From NCBI RefSeq assembly GCF_000472705.1, contig NZ_KI421455.1, positions 186,001 through 250,000 on the forward strand: a DNA stretch of 64,000 nt. The letters run 5' to 3'. The notes beneath the pieces were generated by a model. It was not told where the DNA came from. It saw only the letters and a list, made by a program, of their open reading frames with translations, and ran no database searches. The number at the start of each line of letters is the position of its first letter. The stretch's first letter is position 1. This document shows, piece by piece, positions 16,272 through 24,796 of this stretch. The position numbers and the translations under genes are program-made. This DNA is from Mesorhizobium erdmanii USDA 3471. Lineage in GTDB: Bacteria > Pseudomonadota > Alphaproteobacteria > Rhizobiales > Rhizobiaceae.

Positions 16272-18164
16272 TTGAACAGAATCGAACGATTCAGAAACGG
16301 GCGTCATAATCATTTGAGCGTCTGGCCGAGATGGCTGGCAGCGGTGATCGTCGCTTTTGGTGTTGTTGCCGCGGCCGCCACCGGCGCCCAGGCCGAAGTT
16401 CGTTCGCTGAAGCTCTATCACCTCCACACGCACGAAAAGGCCGAGATCGTCTACAAGCGAAACGGCCGCTACATTCCCGAGGGCCTGCGCAAGATCAACA
16501 TCATCCTGCGCGACTGGCGACGCAATGAACCGACCAAGATGGATCCGCGCCTGCTCGACCTGGTCTGGGAAGCATATCGCGAAAGCGGCGCCACCGACTA
16601 TATCCAGGTCGTCTGCGGTTACCGTTCGCCGTCGACCAACTCGATGCTGCGCAGCCGCAGCCGCGGTGTCGCCGAGAAGAGCCAGCATATGCTCGGCAAG
16701 GCGATGGATTTCTATATTCCCGGCGTGCCGCTGAAGAAGCTGCGCAATATCGGCCTGAAGATGCAGGGCGGTGGCGTCGGCTACTATCCGACTTCCGGTT
16801 CGCCGTTCGTTCACATGGATGTCGGCAATGTGCGCCACTGGCCCGGCATCAGCCGCCAGGAACTGGTCAGCCTGTTTCCCAACGGCAAGACGCTGCATGT
16901 GCCGAGCGACGGCCGGCCGTTGCCCGGCTATGAACAGGCGCTGGCCTCCTACAAGTCGCGCAAAGGTTCGGGCACACCCAACATCGAACTGGCCAGCGCC
17001 GGCGGCAGCGGCAAGAAGTCCGGCGGATTCCTTTCTGCCCTCTTCGGCGGTGGCGGCGCAGACGAGGCCGACGACAGCGCCGACGTAGAGACCGCTTCGG
17101 CTGCTCCGGCGCCCAGGAACCTGAAGCCGGCCGCGACCGCCAAGAGCAGCAACCTGCCGGGTATCGCCATCGTGGCGCCCGAGAACGCGCAGCGCGCCGA
17201 CATTCCGCAGGTCGCCGACGAACAGGCGCCGGAGCCGGAACAGGATACGCCCGAGACGATCATTGCCGCGCTGCCGGCCAAGGAAATTCCGCTGCCGGAT
17301 TTTGCACCGCGGCCGAAGGTGGATGTCGGCGCGCAGCCTGAGAATGTTCCCTTCGCCATGGCGGACGCGACGACGACTACTGAACAAGCCGTTGCGACCG
17401 CGCAGGCGCCGGCGAACATGCCTTTCGGCAAGTCTGACCCTGCGGCGCTGGCGGCTGCCGCCGCCGCCGATCCGGCGCAGGTTGCGGTCAACAACATCCC
17501 CTTGCCGACATGGCGTCCCGAACGCACGCTGCCCGCGGAACTCGCACCGACGCCGCCCAGCAAGGATGTGCTGATGGCGCTGGCGGATACGGCCGAACAG
17601 GGCAAGACCGCGACGGATGCGTTCTCGGTGTTGCCGTCGGCGCGGCCCGAGCCGGCCAAGCCCGACGCCGTCAAGGCGGTGCTCGAGGAGGCCAATGCCC
17701 AAGTCGGGGCCCAGGTCGGCAATGCCGACGAATACAAGGTCGCGTCATTGGCTGAAGAGCCGCGCTCGGCCTTCAACGATCCGTCTGGCGTCGATGCCGC
17801 ATCGCCGCGTCTGGCCGTTGCCGCCCGTCCGGCCGGTTCCGATCCGGCCGCAGCAATTGGCGCCGGCGTGAAGACGACCCGCAAGGAAGCCAGGGCCACC
17901 GCTCGCGACCAGAAGCCCGGCCCCAGGGCCATGGTGGTCGCCGCGGCACCGCAGGCCGCCCGCTGGGCGCTGACCAGCGGTGAGAACGTCGCCACCGTTT
18001 CGAGCGCGACGACGGCGCCGGGCTACGCCTACAATATCGTGCATACGCCGCCGAGCGAGGTCTATACGGCCGGCTTCCAGGCGAGCAACGAAGTGGCCGA
18101 CGTGAATCGCTTCACCGGCAATGCAGTCAAGTTCATGTCGGTCGCCCGCTTCCAGACGAAGTAA
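16272..18164 (+). CDS. DUF882 (YcbK-like, M15-type) cell-wall protein with long Pro/Ala-rich tail
   Basis: The protein has about 630 residues. A signal anchor (WLAAVIVAFGVVAAAATGAQA) precedes a DUF882 domain with the metallo-carboxypeptidase-like landmarks VVCGYRSPSTN, KSQHMLGKAMDFYIPG and PFVHMDVGNVRHW. A 400-residue low-complexity Pro/Ala tail follows. A role in peptidoglycan cleavage or remodelling is likely from the fold. No ATG fits: TTG at 16272 has AAGG 9 bases upstream, while TTG at 16227 has no RBS. A possible CtrA half-site lies upstream and a strong terminator follows. Confidence 0.85.
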   Translation: MNRIERFRNGRHNHLSVWPRWLAAVIVAFGVVAAAATGAQAEVRSLKLYHLHTHEKAEIVYKRNGRYIPEGLRKINIILRDWRRNEPTKMDPRLLDLVWEAYRESGATDYIQVVCGYRSPSTNSMLRSRSRGVAEKSQHMLGKAMDFYIPGVPLKKLRNIGLKMQGGGVGYYPTSGSPFVHMDVGNVRHWPGISRQELVSLFPNGKTLHVPSDGRPLPGYEQALASYKSRKGSGTPNIELASAGGSGKKSGGFLSALFGGGGADEADDSADVETASAAPAPRNLKPAATAKSSNLPGIAIVAPENAQRADIPQVADEQAPEPEQDTPETIIAALPAKEIPLPDFAPRPKVDVGAQPENVPFAMADATTTTEQAVATAQAPANMPFGKSDPAALAAAAAADPAQVAVNNIPLPTWRPERTLPAELAPTPPSKDVLMALADTAEQGKTATDAFSVLPSARPEPAKPDAVKAVLEEANAQVGAQVGNADEYKVASLAEEPRSAFNDPSGVDAASPRLAVAARPAGSDPAAAIGAGVKTTRKEARATARDQKPGPRAMVVAAAPQAARWALTSGENVATVSSATTAPGYAYNIVHTPPSEVYTAGFQASNEVADVNRFTGNAVKFMSVARFQTK

Positions 18165-18183
18165 CCGGCTGACCAGAAACGCA

Positions 18184-18215
18184 AGAAGCCGCGCCGGGCA
18201 ACCGGCGCGGCTTCT
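18184..18215 (+). terminator. Strong hairpin terminator of the DUF882 gene
   Basis: AGAAGCCGCGCCGG and CCGGCGCGGCTTCT form a perfect 14-bp stem with a GCAA loop, 20 bases after the stop. The following tract is only weakly T-rich. Confidence 0.75.
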
Positions 18216-18347
18216 GGCTTTCCGAAGGCGTGATGCATGCGGCGCCTCGCTCCTGCGAGATCACGCGCGGCTGAACTTCTCGTGAGGCCGGAACGGCTTG
18301 CTGATCACCTGGTTAGTGTGGGTACGTTCAAACCCCCGGGGATATCC

Positions 18348-18542
18348 ATGAAGAACATTCTATTGGCATCGGTCATTGCGCTGGCAACCACTTCGGCGGC
18401 CATCGCTCCCTCACAGGCAGAGACCGTTGTCGTCAAGACCCACAATCATATGCATATAATGAAGAAGCACTGCCACACCAGGGTGGTCACGAGTTGGAAG
18501 CACCATCACAAGGTGACCAGAGAGGTCAAGGTCTGCAACTGA
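18348..18542 (+). CDS. Small secreted histidine-rich protein
   Basis: This 64-residue precursor has a clear signal peptide (MKNILLASVIALATTSAAI, cleavage after SQA). The mature peptide is about 40 residues with roughly ten histidines, two cysteines and many lysines (THNHMHIMKKHCHTR, WKHHHK). GGGGAT sits 4 bases upstream of the ATG and a terminator follows, so it is a self-contained transcription unit. I do not recognise the family. The composition suggests periplasmic metal binding (Zn, Cu or Ni), which is inference only. Confidence 0.75.
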   Translation: MKNILLASVIALATTSAAIAPSQAETVVVKTHNHMHIMKKHCHTRVVTSWKHHHKVTREVKVCN

Positions 18543-18565
18543 TCGATTAAATTCGATTTTGAAGG

Positions 18566-18595
18566 ACCGGTCAGCGGAAGCCGGCCGGTTTTTTT
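18566..18595 (+). terminator. Rho-independent terminator of the His-rich gene
   Basis: ACCGGTCAGC and GCCGGCCGGT pair around GGAA, followed by seven T residues. Confidence 0.85.
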
Positions 18596-18769
18596 GTTTG
18601 CCGCCTCACGCGGTTCATGCGTGTTGGCTCCGAGCTGGTGGAAAGTCATCGCGGGCTTTCCAAGATCGCTTCGTGATTGCCCGTTTGATGGAACCGCCGG
18701 ACGGATCTGTCTCGGATGGTTTCAGATGTTCCAGGCGGGTAACGGTTTCACCCTTCTCCAGGATCTAGG

Positions 18770-19663
18770 TTAGTCTATTTCCAGCGTCGCTGTTTCGCGC
18801 CTGGCCAGAAGCCGTGCGGCGTCGCGCGCCGGCGGCAGCCCGAAATGGCGCGCATATTCGCGGCTGAACTGGGAGGCGCTCTCATAGCCGACGGCAAAGG
18901 CAACACGCGTGGCGTTGCCCGGCTCCGCGATCAGCAGATGACGCGCCTCCAGCAGGCGGACCTGCTTCTGATACTGGATCGGGCTCATCGCCGTCGCCGC
19001 CTTGAAGTGGCGATGGAACGAAGCGTTGCTCATATGCGCGAGCGCGGCCAGTTCCGTCACGTCGACCGGCTCGTTGCAGTGCGATCGTATCCAGGCGGTG
19101 GCGCGGCGGATCTGTGCCAGGCGGCCGTCAGCGCGTGCGAGTTCGCGCAGCTTCGCCCCTTGCGGGCCTTGCAGCAGGCGGAATGCGATCTCGCGCTCGA
19201 GCATGGGCGCGAGCACCGGAATCTCGGCTGGCCGATCGAGCAGCCTCAGCATCCGGCGCCATGCATCGAGCAGTTCGTCATCGGCCCGGTTGGTCACGAA
19301 GCTGTCGCCATCGACCGCCTGCTTGTGGTCGATAAGCAGGCTGGCGATCAGCTCGATATCGAGGGCGAAGGCGATGGCCACATAGGGGCGGGCGCTGCTT
19401 GCTTCGATCAACTGGCTGGTGGCGGGTGTCTCCACCGCGTAGACAAAATAGCTGCCGGCGCCATAGCGAAGCGTGCGGTCGCCGATCAGCACGGCCTTCG
19501 TCCCCTGCAGCACGAGCAATACCGTCGGTTGGCAAAGCTCGGGCAGCGGCGGGGTCGCAACCTCGCTGCGGCCAATGGTGACACGCGGGATGGCTGTCTT
19601 GGTGCGTCGCCCATGCGCATGACGCCCAGCGATTGCGATCAATTCCTGCAAGATTGCTTCCAT
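18770..19663 (-). CDS. AraC family transcriptional regulator
   Basis: This 297-residue protein has an N-terminal cupin-type AraC_N domain (LCQPTVLLVLQGTKAVLIGD, YGAGSYFVYAVETPATSQ) and a C-terminal double helix-turn-helix (VDVTELAALAHMSNASFHRHFKA and the second helix region FAVGYESASQFSREYARHFG). This is the YqhC-like architecture found next to aldo/keto reductase or SDR genes. It is divergent from the SDR gene starting at 19793 across 129 bases, which is likely its target; homologues often sense reactive aldehydes. Confidence 0.93.
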   Translation of the reverse strand: MEAILQELIAIAGRHAHGRRTKTAIPRVTIGRSEVATPPLPELCQPTVLLVLQGTKAVLIGDRTLRYGAGSYFVYAVETPATSQLIEASSARPYVAIAFALDIELIASLLIDHKQAVDGDSFVTNRADDELLDAWRRMLRLLDRPAEIPVLAPMLEREIAFRLLQGPQGAKLRELARADGRLAQIRRATAWIRSHCNEPVDVTELAALAHMSNASFHRHFKAATAMSPIQYQKQVRLLEARHLLIAEPGNATRVAFAVGYESASQFSREYARHFGLPPARDAARLLARRETATLEID

Positions 19664-19792
19664 GTCTTCAGCATTGCCGATCCACGCGGGTCGCGCAACC
19701 GGTTGAGAGGATTAGGCAAGAGTGCGCGAGTATCCGGCGTGCGAAATTGGCGGGCGCACGTCATTTCTGGGTTCACAGAAGGAGACATGGAA

Positions 19793-20542
19793 ATGACGAC
19801 GCAAATGAATGCGCTGGTTACCGGCGCCAACAAGGGCATCGGCCTCGAGACGGTTCGCCGGCTGGGGGGCACGGGCTTCAAGGTCTGGCTCGGCGCCCGC
19901 GATGCCGGGCGCGGGGAGGCCGCGGCAAAGGCGCTGCGTGACGACGGGCTCGATGTCGAATGGCTCGAACTCGACGTCTCCAGCGACGACAGTGTAGCGG
20001 CCGCGGCCAGAACCTTGACGGCGCGGGTCTCCAGCCTCGACGTGCTGGTCAACAATGCCGGCATCGCGCCCGGCTATGTCGACGCGCTCGGTCCCAACGG
20101 CCGTTACGAACGGCCGCCAAGCCGCGAGGATGTCGCTGATATGAAGGCCACCTATGACGTCAACGTCTTCGGCCCGGTTCGCGTCACCCAAGCCTTCCTG
20201 CCGCTGCTCCTGGCATCGCCCGCCGCCCGAATCGTCATGGTCAGCAGCTATCTCGGCTCGATCGCGCGCGCCGCCGGCAACGGCCAGTCGCTCAATGTCA
20301 TGGGTTATGGCAGCTCCAAAACAGCGCTCAATTCCATCACGGTGGCCTTCGCCAAGGAGCTTTCTTCGCGCGGCATCATGGTCAACGCCGCCGCTCCCGG
20401 CTACACCGCGACCGATCTCAATGCGAACAAGGGCGGCCGTACGGTCCAGCAGGCGGCCGGGATCATCGTGCAACTGGCGACGCTGGAGGCCGGCGGCCCC
20501 ACCGGTGGCTATTTCGATGAGAACGGTTCGTTGCCCTGGTGA
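19793..20542 (+). CDS. SDR family oxidoreductase (carbonyl-reductase-like)
   Basis: The 249 residues carry TGANKGIGLE (cofactor binding), NNAGIAPG and the catalytic MVSSYLGS..YGSSKTAL triad elements, plus the extended AAPGYTATDLN ending seen in plant/animal carbonyl-reductase-like SDRs. The ATG at 19793 is 8 bases from AAGGAG; the ATG at 19787 is too close to it. It is probably controlled by the divergent AraC regulator. The likely activity is NADPH-dependent reduction of small carbonyls; the substrate is unknown. Confidence 0.92.
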   Translation: MTTQMNALVTGANKGIGLETVRRLGGTGFKVWLGARDAGRGEAAAKALRDDGLDVEWLELDVSSDDSVAAAARTLTARVSSLDVLVNNAGIAPGYVDALGPNGRYERPPSREDVADMKATYDVNVFGPVRVTQAFLPLLLASPAARIVMVSSYLGSIARAAGNGQSLNVMGYGSSKTALNSITVAFAKELSSRGIMVNAAAPGYTATDLNANKGGRTVQQAAGIIVQLATLEAGGPTGGYFDENGSLPW

Positions 20543-20553
20543 ATGGGGACCGG

Positions 20554-21192
20554 CTATTTCCTGAGCTGGCTGGCGGCGTGTGCGAGCGCTTCGATTTCGT
20601 CCCACTTGCCGGCCTTCACCATGTCGTCGGGCGCGACCCAGGAGCCGCCGACGCAGATGACATTAGGCAGGCTGAGGTAGTCGGCGGCGTTCTTGCCGGT
20701 GATGCCGCCGGTAGGGCAGAATTTGACATCGGCGAGCGGCGAGGCGAAGGCCTTCAGCGAAGCGATGCCACCAGACTGTTCGGCTGGGAAGAATTTCAGG
20801 AAGCGCAGGCCCGCCTCGCGCGCAGCCATGATCTCGCCGGGCGTGATCGCGCCGGGCAGCAATGGAACCTCGCTGTCGGCGGCGGCCGCCAGAAGCTCGC
20901 GCGTGATGCCGGGGCTGACGATGAAGCGCGAGCCGGCGCTGGCTGCCTCATCGAACTGCCTGCTGTCGAGGATGGTGCCGGCGCCGACGATGGCTTCCTC
21001 GACTTCGGCCGCAACCCGCCGGATCGCTTCCAGCGCATCCGCGGTTCGCAGCGTGATCTCGATCGCCGGCAGGCCGCCGCGTGCCAGGGCACGGGCCAAT
21101 GGCACCGCGTTGGCGACATCATTGATCTTCAGCACCGGAATGACCGGCTGGCCGTTGAGGAGCGACAGGAGTTTTTCGGTCTTGCTTGGCAT
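20554..21192 (-). CDS. eda: 2-dehydro-3-deoxy-phosphogluconate aldolase
   Basis: This 212-residue class I aldolase of the Entner-Doudoroff pathway splits KDPG to pyruvate and glyceraldehyde-3-phosphate. The markers are GLPAIEITLRT, GAGTILDSRQ, FIVSPGIT, the Schiff-base lysine in FLKFFPAEQSGG and FCPTGGIT. The ATG at 21192 has GGAGAG 5 bases upstream. It is convergent with the SDR gene, 11 bases apart, and divergent from trhO across 200 bases. No edd or zwf is next to it. Confidence 0.95.
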   Translation of the reverse strand: MPSKTEKLLSLLNGQPVIPVLKINDVANAVPLARALARGGLPAIEITLRTADALEAIRRVAAEVEEAIVGAGTILDSRQFDEAASAGSRFIVSPGITRELLAAAADSEVPLLPGAITPGEIMAAREAGLRFLKFFPAEQSGGIASLKAFASPLADVKFCPTGGITGKNAADYLSLPNVICVGGSWVAPDDMVKAGKWDEIEALAHAASQLRK

Positions 21193-21393
21193 CTGTCTCT
21201 CCATCTCAAAGGTGATTTCAACCGATTAGCAGACGGGTGTTGGCCTGTCCACGAAACCGGTCGCGTCGCGATGTCACGCACCATCGCACAGCTTATCGGC
21301 TCTTGTCCGACACCGCCATGACAGGTGCCGAAGACAAGCCGCCGAGCCGTTTCACCTTGAATCGGCTTTTACGAGCGTCTAGTTGCTCTGGCA

Positions 21394-22323
21394 ATGACAC
21401 CGTCCGCACCATCCCAGCCAGTCCGCGTCGCTGCGCTCTACAAGTTCGCCCGGCTCGACGCCTTCGAGACGCTGCGCGCGCCGCTCGCGGCCTTCTGCTG
21501 CGGGCGCGGCATCAAGGGCACGCTGCTTCTGGCGCATGAAGGCATCAACGGCACCGTCGCCGGCAGCGAAGCGGCGATCGCCGAGCTCATCTGTCATATC
21601 GAAACCGTCGACGGGCTGGCGGGCCTCGAGGTCAAGTACAGCAGAGCCGTGGAAATGCCGTTCCACCGCATGAAGGTGCGGCTGAAGCGCGAGATCGTCA
21701 CCATGGGCGTCGAGACGATCGACCCGGCGACCAGTGCCGGCACCTATGTCGTGCCCGCCGATTGGAACGCGCTGATTTCCGAGCCCGACACGATCGTCAT
21801 CGACACGCGCAACGCCTACGAGGTGTCGATCGGCACCTTCAAGGGTGCGGTCGATCCGGCGACCGCGAGTTTTCGCGAGTTTCCGGCCTGGGTGGAGGCG
21901 CATCGGGCGGAACTCGAGGGGCGCAAGGTGGCGATGTTCTGTACCGGCGGCATACGCTGCGAAAAGGCCACCGCCTATGTCAAGTCGCTCGGCTTCGAGG
22001 ACGTGTTCCACCTCAAGGGCGGCATCCTCAAATATCTCGAAGAGGTTCCGGCCGAAGAGAGCCTGTGGCAAGGCGAGTGCTTCGTCTTCGACGAACGGGT
22101 TTCGGTGTCGCACGGCCTCGCCGAGGGCGATGCCGAGCTTTGCCGCGCCTGCCGCCATCCGCTGACGGCAGGCGAGCTCGCGTCGCCAAAATATGCCGCC
22201 GGTGTCTCTTGCCCGCATTGCTTCGACGCCCGTAGCGACGAGGACCGCCAGCGCTATGCAGAGCGCCAGCGGCAGGTCGAGCTGGCGCAAGCGCGCGGCA
22301 AGGGGCCGCATATCGGGTCGTGA
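21394..22323 (+). CDS. trhO: tRNA 5-hydroxyuridine synthase (rhodanese-like)
   Basis: This 309-residue TrhO/YceA enzyme forms 5-hydroxyuridine at the tRNA wobble position U34 using O2. The N-terminal UPF0176 domain includes GTLLLAHEGINGTVAG, and the rhodanese domain carries the catalytic cysteine (about 183) in FCTGGIRCEKATAY. The C-terminal CRACRHPL and CPHCFDAR cysteines may bind zinc. It is monocistronic and divergent from eda. Confidence 0.94.
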   Translation: MTPSAPSQPVRVAALYKFARLDAFETLRAPLAAFCCGRGIKGTLLLAHEGINGTVAGSEAAIAELICHIETVDGLAGLEVKYSRAVEMPFHRMKVRLKREIVTMGVETIDPATSAGTYVVPADWNALISEPDTIVIDTRNAYEVSIGTFKGAVDPATASFREFPAWVEAHRAELEGRKVAMFCTGGIRCEKATAYVKSLGFEDVFHLKGGILKYLEEVPAEESLWQGECFVFDERVSVSHGLAEGDAELCRACRHPLTAGELASPKYAAGVSCPHCFDARSDEDRQRYAERQRQVELAQARGKGPHIGS

Positions 22324-22446
22324 CCCCCCGGGGCATCGGAGCCCCCGGCAAAGCGGCCGCCTGTCATTGCAATGTCAAGCTTCGGGACCTACGTCTTCGG
22401 CGTTCGAAACCTGCCCGTTCGGCCGGGCAAAAGCTGGAGGCACTGA

Positions 22447-23187
22447 ATGTTCGATCCCAAGAAGCTTCTCGACGATCTCCTCGGCTCGCAAATTCCCGGC
22501 ACCAGCGGCACCGTCCGCGACAAGGCGGGACAGGCCGTGCAGATGGCCAAGGATAACCCACTGGCCGCCGGTGCCCTGGCGGCGGTGCTGCTTGGGACCG
22601 GTGCCGGCCGCGAAGTGACCGGTGCGGCGGTGAAACTCGGTGGCCTGGCAGCGATCGGCGGCCTCGCCTACAAGGCCTATCAGAACTACAAGGCCGGCAA
22701 CGCGCCGGAGCAGACGCCTGCCGCCGGCGAGCCGGAATTGCTGCCGCCCCCCAGGGACACCGCCTTCCATCCCTCGCAGGCGCCGCAAGGCGAGGACGAA
22801 TTCACGCTGACCCTGGTGCGGGCGATGATCTCGGCGGCCAAGGCCGACGGCCATGTCGACGACGAGGAGCGCAAGAAGATCGCCGGCAAGCTTAGCCTTT
22901 CGGGGATCGGCTCCGATGCCGAGAAATTCCTGATGGCGGAGCTGGAGAGCCCGCTCGACCTCGACACGCTGGTGGCGGGCGCCCACACTGACGCGCAGAA
23001 GCTTGAACTCTATACGGCATCGCGCCTCACCATCGATCCCGACACGCGCGCCGAGCGCGGCTATCTCGACCTGCTCGCCGGCCGGCTTGGCCTGCCGGAC
23101 GCGCTGGTCGACCATGTCGAGGCGACGGTTTCGGCGGCCAAGGTTCCGGCAGCAAAGGCAGGGACTTCGCCCAATCCGCGCTGGTAG
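22447..23187 (+). CDS. TerB/DUF533 family protein
   Basis: The 246 residues resemble the YebE/DUF533 group. The N-terminal MFDPKKLLDDLLG is followed by a glycine/alanine-rich possibly membrane-associated stretch (NPLAAGALAAVLLGTGAGRE). The C-terminal half is a TerB-like helical domain (FTLTLVRAMISAAKADGHVDDEERKKI). GGAGG is 6 bases upstream of the ATG. The function is unknown; family members are linked to envelope stress and tellurite resistance. Confidence 0.88.
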   Translation: MFDPKKLLDDLLGSQIPGTSGTVRDKAGQAVQMAKDNPLAAGALAAVLLGTGAGREVTGAAVKLGGLAAIGGLAYKAYQNYKAGNAPEQTPAAGEPELLPPPRDTAFHPSQAPQGEDEFTLTLVRAMISAAKADGHVDDEERKKIAGKLSLSGIGSDAEKFLMAELESPLDLDTLVAGAHTDAQKLELYTASRLTIDPDTRAERGYLDLLAGRLGLPDALVDHVEATVSAAKVPAAKAGTSPNPRW

Positions 23188-23218
23188 GCCAAATCGGCAC
23201 AGGCGGCCTTTTCCGGCG

Positions 23219-23233
23219 TTAACCTTTCGTTAA
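23219..23233. promoter_or_regulatory. Consensus CtrA box (TTAA-N7-TTAA) upstream of candidate sRNA
   Basis: TTAACCTTTCGTTAA matches the alphaproteobacterial CtrA site exactly. Its centre is about 35 bases upstream of the predicted sRNA start, the usual position for CtrA-activated promoters. A GATTC (CcrM-type GANTC) lies at 23248-23252, near the expected -10 region. Confidence 0.6.
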
Positions 23234-23259
23234 CTCAGGAAGCGCATGATTCTACACAG

Positions 23260-23326
23260 TCGGATCGGCTTTCCTCCTCCCAAGCCCGGTTCAGATCAGG
23301 GCGGTCGCCAATGACCGCCCTTTTTG
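23260..23326 (+). ncRNA. Candidate anti-Shine-Dalgarno small RNA (CCUCCUCCC loop)
   Basis: Two stem-loops are visible. GGCTT (23267-23271) and AAGCC (23282-23286) enclose the loop TCCTCCTCCC, exposing a perfect anti-SD motif. Then AGGGCGGTC and GACCGCCCT (23298-23321) form a terminator with TTTTT. A CCUCCUCCC loop plus terminator is the known layout of alphaproteobacterial cuckoo/alpha-r14-like sRNAs, which bind ribosome binding sites. The 5' end is estimated from a CtrA box and a weak -10 (CTACAC, 23252-23257). The region has no ORF and lies between a gene on the same strand and the next SDR. Confidence 0.72.
23298..23325 (+). terminator. Rho-independent terminator of the candidate sRNA
   Basis: AGGGCGGTC (23298-23306), loop GCCAAT, GACCGCCCT (23313-23321), then a T-run to 23325. 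Confidence 0.88.
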
Positions 23327-23483
23327 TCGGCCCTTGCAAGGCTCCTTCAAAAACCGGCTTCCACTTTTCGACGGCATGCGCCGGCGGCTGCGCTTGCCAT
23401 CGCTACCGCCATTTGCGATGCCTTCTTCCCGAGCCAGATCCCGAAGATACGTTAGGCACGCGCGGCGCGGCCGGAGGATAGAT

Positions 23484-24239
23484 ATGACCGAGCAAAGAAC
23501 CGCCATCGTCACCGGCGCCGGCACGGGCATCGGCAAGAGCGTCGCCACGGCATTGCTCAAGGAAGGCTGGAACACGGTATTCTGCGGCCGCCGCAAATCC
23601 GTGCTGGATGCCGCCGTCGCCGAGGCCGGACCGACCGAGGCCAAAGCACTGGCGGTTGCCTGCGACATCAGCAAGGCCGGCGAGGTCGACGACCTGTTCG
23701 AGACGGTGGCGGAAGCCTTTGGCCGCGTCGACCTGCTCTTCAACAATGCCGGCATGGGTTACAAGTCGACGCCGATCGACGAGATCCCGGTCGAGGTGTG
23801 GAACGATATCGTCGGCGTCAATCTCACCGGTTCGTTCCTGTGCGCCCGCGCCGCGTTCGGCGCCATGCGCAAGCAGCGGCCGATGGGCGGTCGCATCATC
23901 AACAATGGCTCGGTGTCGGCCTATGCGCCACGCCCTGGCTCGGTGCCCTATACGGCGACCAAGCATGCCATTACCGGGCTGACCAAGACGCTGGCGCTCG
24001 ACGGCCGCCCCTACGACATCGCCTGCGGCCAGATCGATATCGGCAACGCGCTGACCGACATGGCGCAGCCGATGACCGTCGGCGTGCCGCAGGCCAACGG
24101 CTCGATATCAGCCGAAGCGGTGATGGATGTGCAGCGCGTTGCCGATGCCGTCGTCCACATGGCTAGCCTGCCGCTCGACGCGAATGTGCTGTTCATGACG
24201 GTGATGGCGACCAAGATGCCGTTCGTGGGACGCGGGTGA
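23484..24239 (+). CDS. SDR family oxidoreductase
   Basis: This 251-residue classical SDR has TGAGTGIGKS (cofactor), NNAGMGYKS and the catalytic NGSVSAYAP..YTATKHAI. The ATG has a near-perfect GGAGGA 6 bases upstream. The gene lies behind the sRNA terminator, so it is probably transcribed separately. The substrate is unknown; the closest general group is 3-ketoacyl-ACP-reductase-like SDRs. Confidence 0.92.
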   Translation: MTEQRTAIVTGAGTGIGKSVATALLKEGWNTVFCGRRKSVLDAAVAEAGPTEAKALAVACDISKAGEVDDLFETVAEAFGRVDLLFNNAGMGYKSTPIDEIPVEVWNDIVGVNLTGSFLCARAAFGAMRKQRPMGGRIINNGSVSAYAPRPGSVPYTATKHAITGLTKTLALDGRPYDIACGQIDIGNALTDMAQPMTVGVPQANGSISAEAVMDVQRVADAVVHMASLPLDANVLFMTVMATKMPFVGRG

Positions 24240-24272
24240 GCGGCGGACGCTGGCCGCGCTTTCGCCGCCGGC

Positions 24273-24647
24273 TCATTTGCCGGCCAGCGGCACGCCCGGC
24301 TTGAACAGCATGATGGGCCTGATCTCGTAGACCGCGGTCGGATTTACGCGGCGAAGGTCTCGGGCGATCGCGATAGCCTCGTCTCGCTTGGCGCAGTCGA
24401 CGATATAGAGGCCGAGCAACTGTTCCTTGGTCTCGGCGAAAGGGCCGTCGATGATCGTGCCGTCGCCAGGGCCGCGCAGCGTGCAGGCGTCCGCTGTCGC
24501 CCCCAGACGCGCCGACGGTCCAAGCGTGCCTTCCTCATGAAGCCGGGTGTTGATCCTAAGCAGGTCGGCCATCAACGCCGCATCTTCCTGCGGCGTCATC
24601 GCCTGGATCACACCTTCCACGTGATAGGCAAGGATTGCATAAAACAT
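24273..24647 (-). CDS. YCII-related DGPF-domain protein
   Basis: This 124-residue protein of the YciI/PhnB-like DGPF family shows TLRGPGDGTIIDGPFAETKEQLLGLYIVDC. Such genes usually accompany an ECF sigma factor gene; none is present here, so this one is solitary. The start at 24647 (MFYAILAYHVEG) is where family similarity begins. The function is unknown. Confidence 0.88.
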   Translation of the reverse strand: MFYAILAYHVEGVIQAMTPQEDAALMADLLRINTRLHEEGTLGPSARLGATADACTLRGPGDGTIIDGPFAETKEQLLGLYIVDCAKRDEAIAIARDLRRVNPTAVYEIRPIMLFKPGVPLAGK

Positions 24648-24796
24648 CCGGCGTCCCCGTTCGATCCTGTTTCTGGGACGGTACCCCTTCCCGACATGCA
24701 CGCACAGTCTCGGCCTCGAGCCTCCGGACGGATCATGACACCGTCATGGCGGCCAGCCGCAAACTGCCTGGAAAGGGCACCGGCCTGCTTTGAAAT

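Noticed and set aside
16182..17702. Long minus-strand frame opposite the DUF882 gene
   Set aside because: It covers a well-supported signal-peptide gene on the plus strand and has no domain features.
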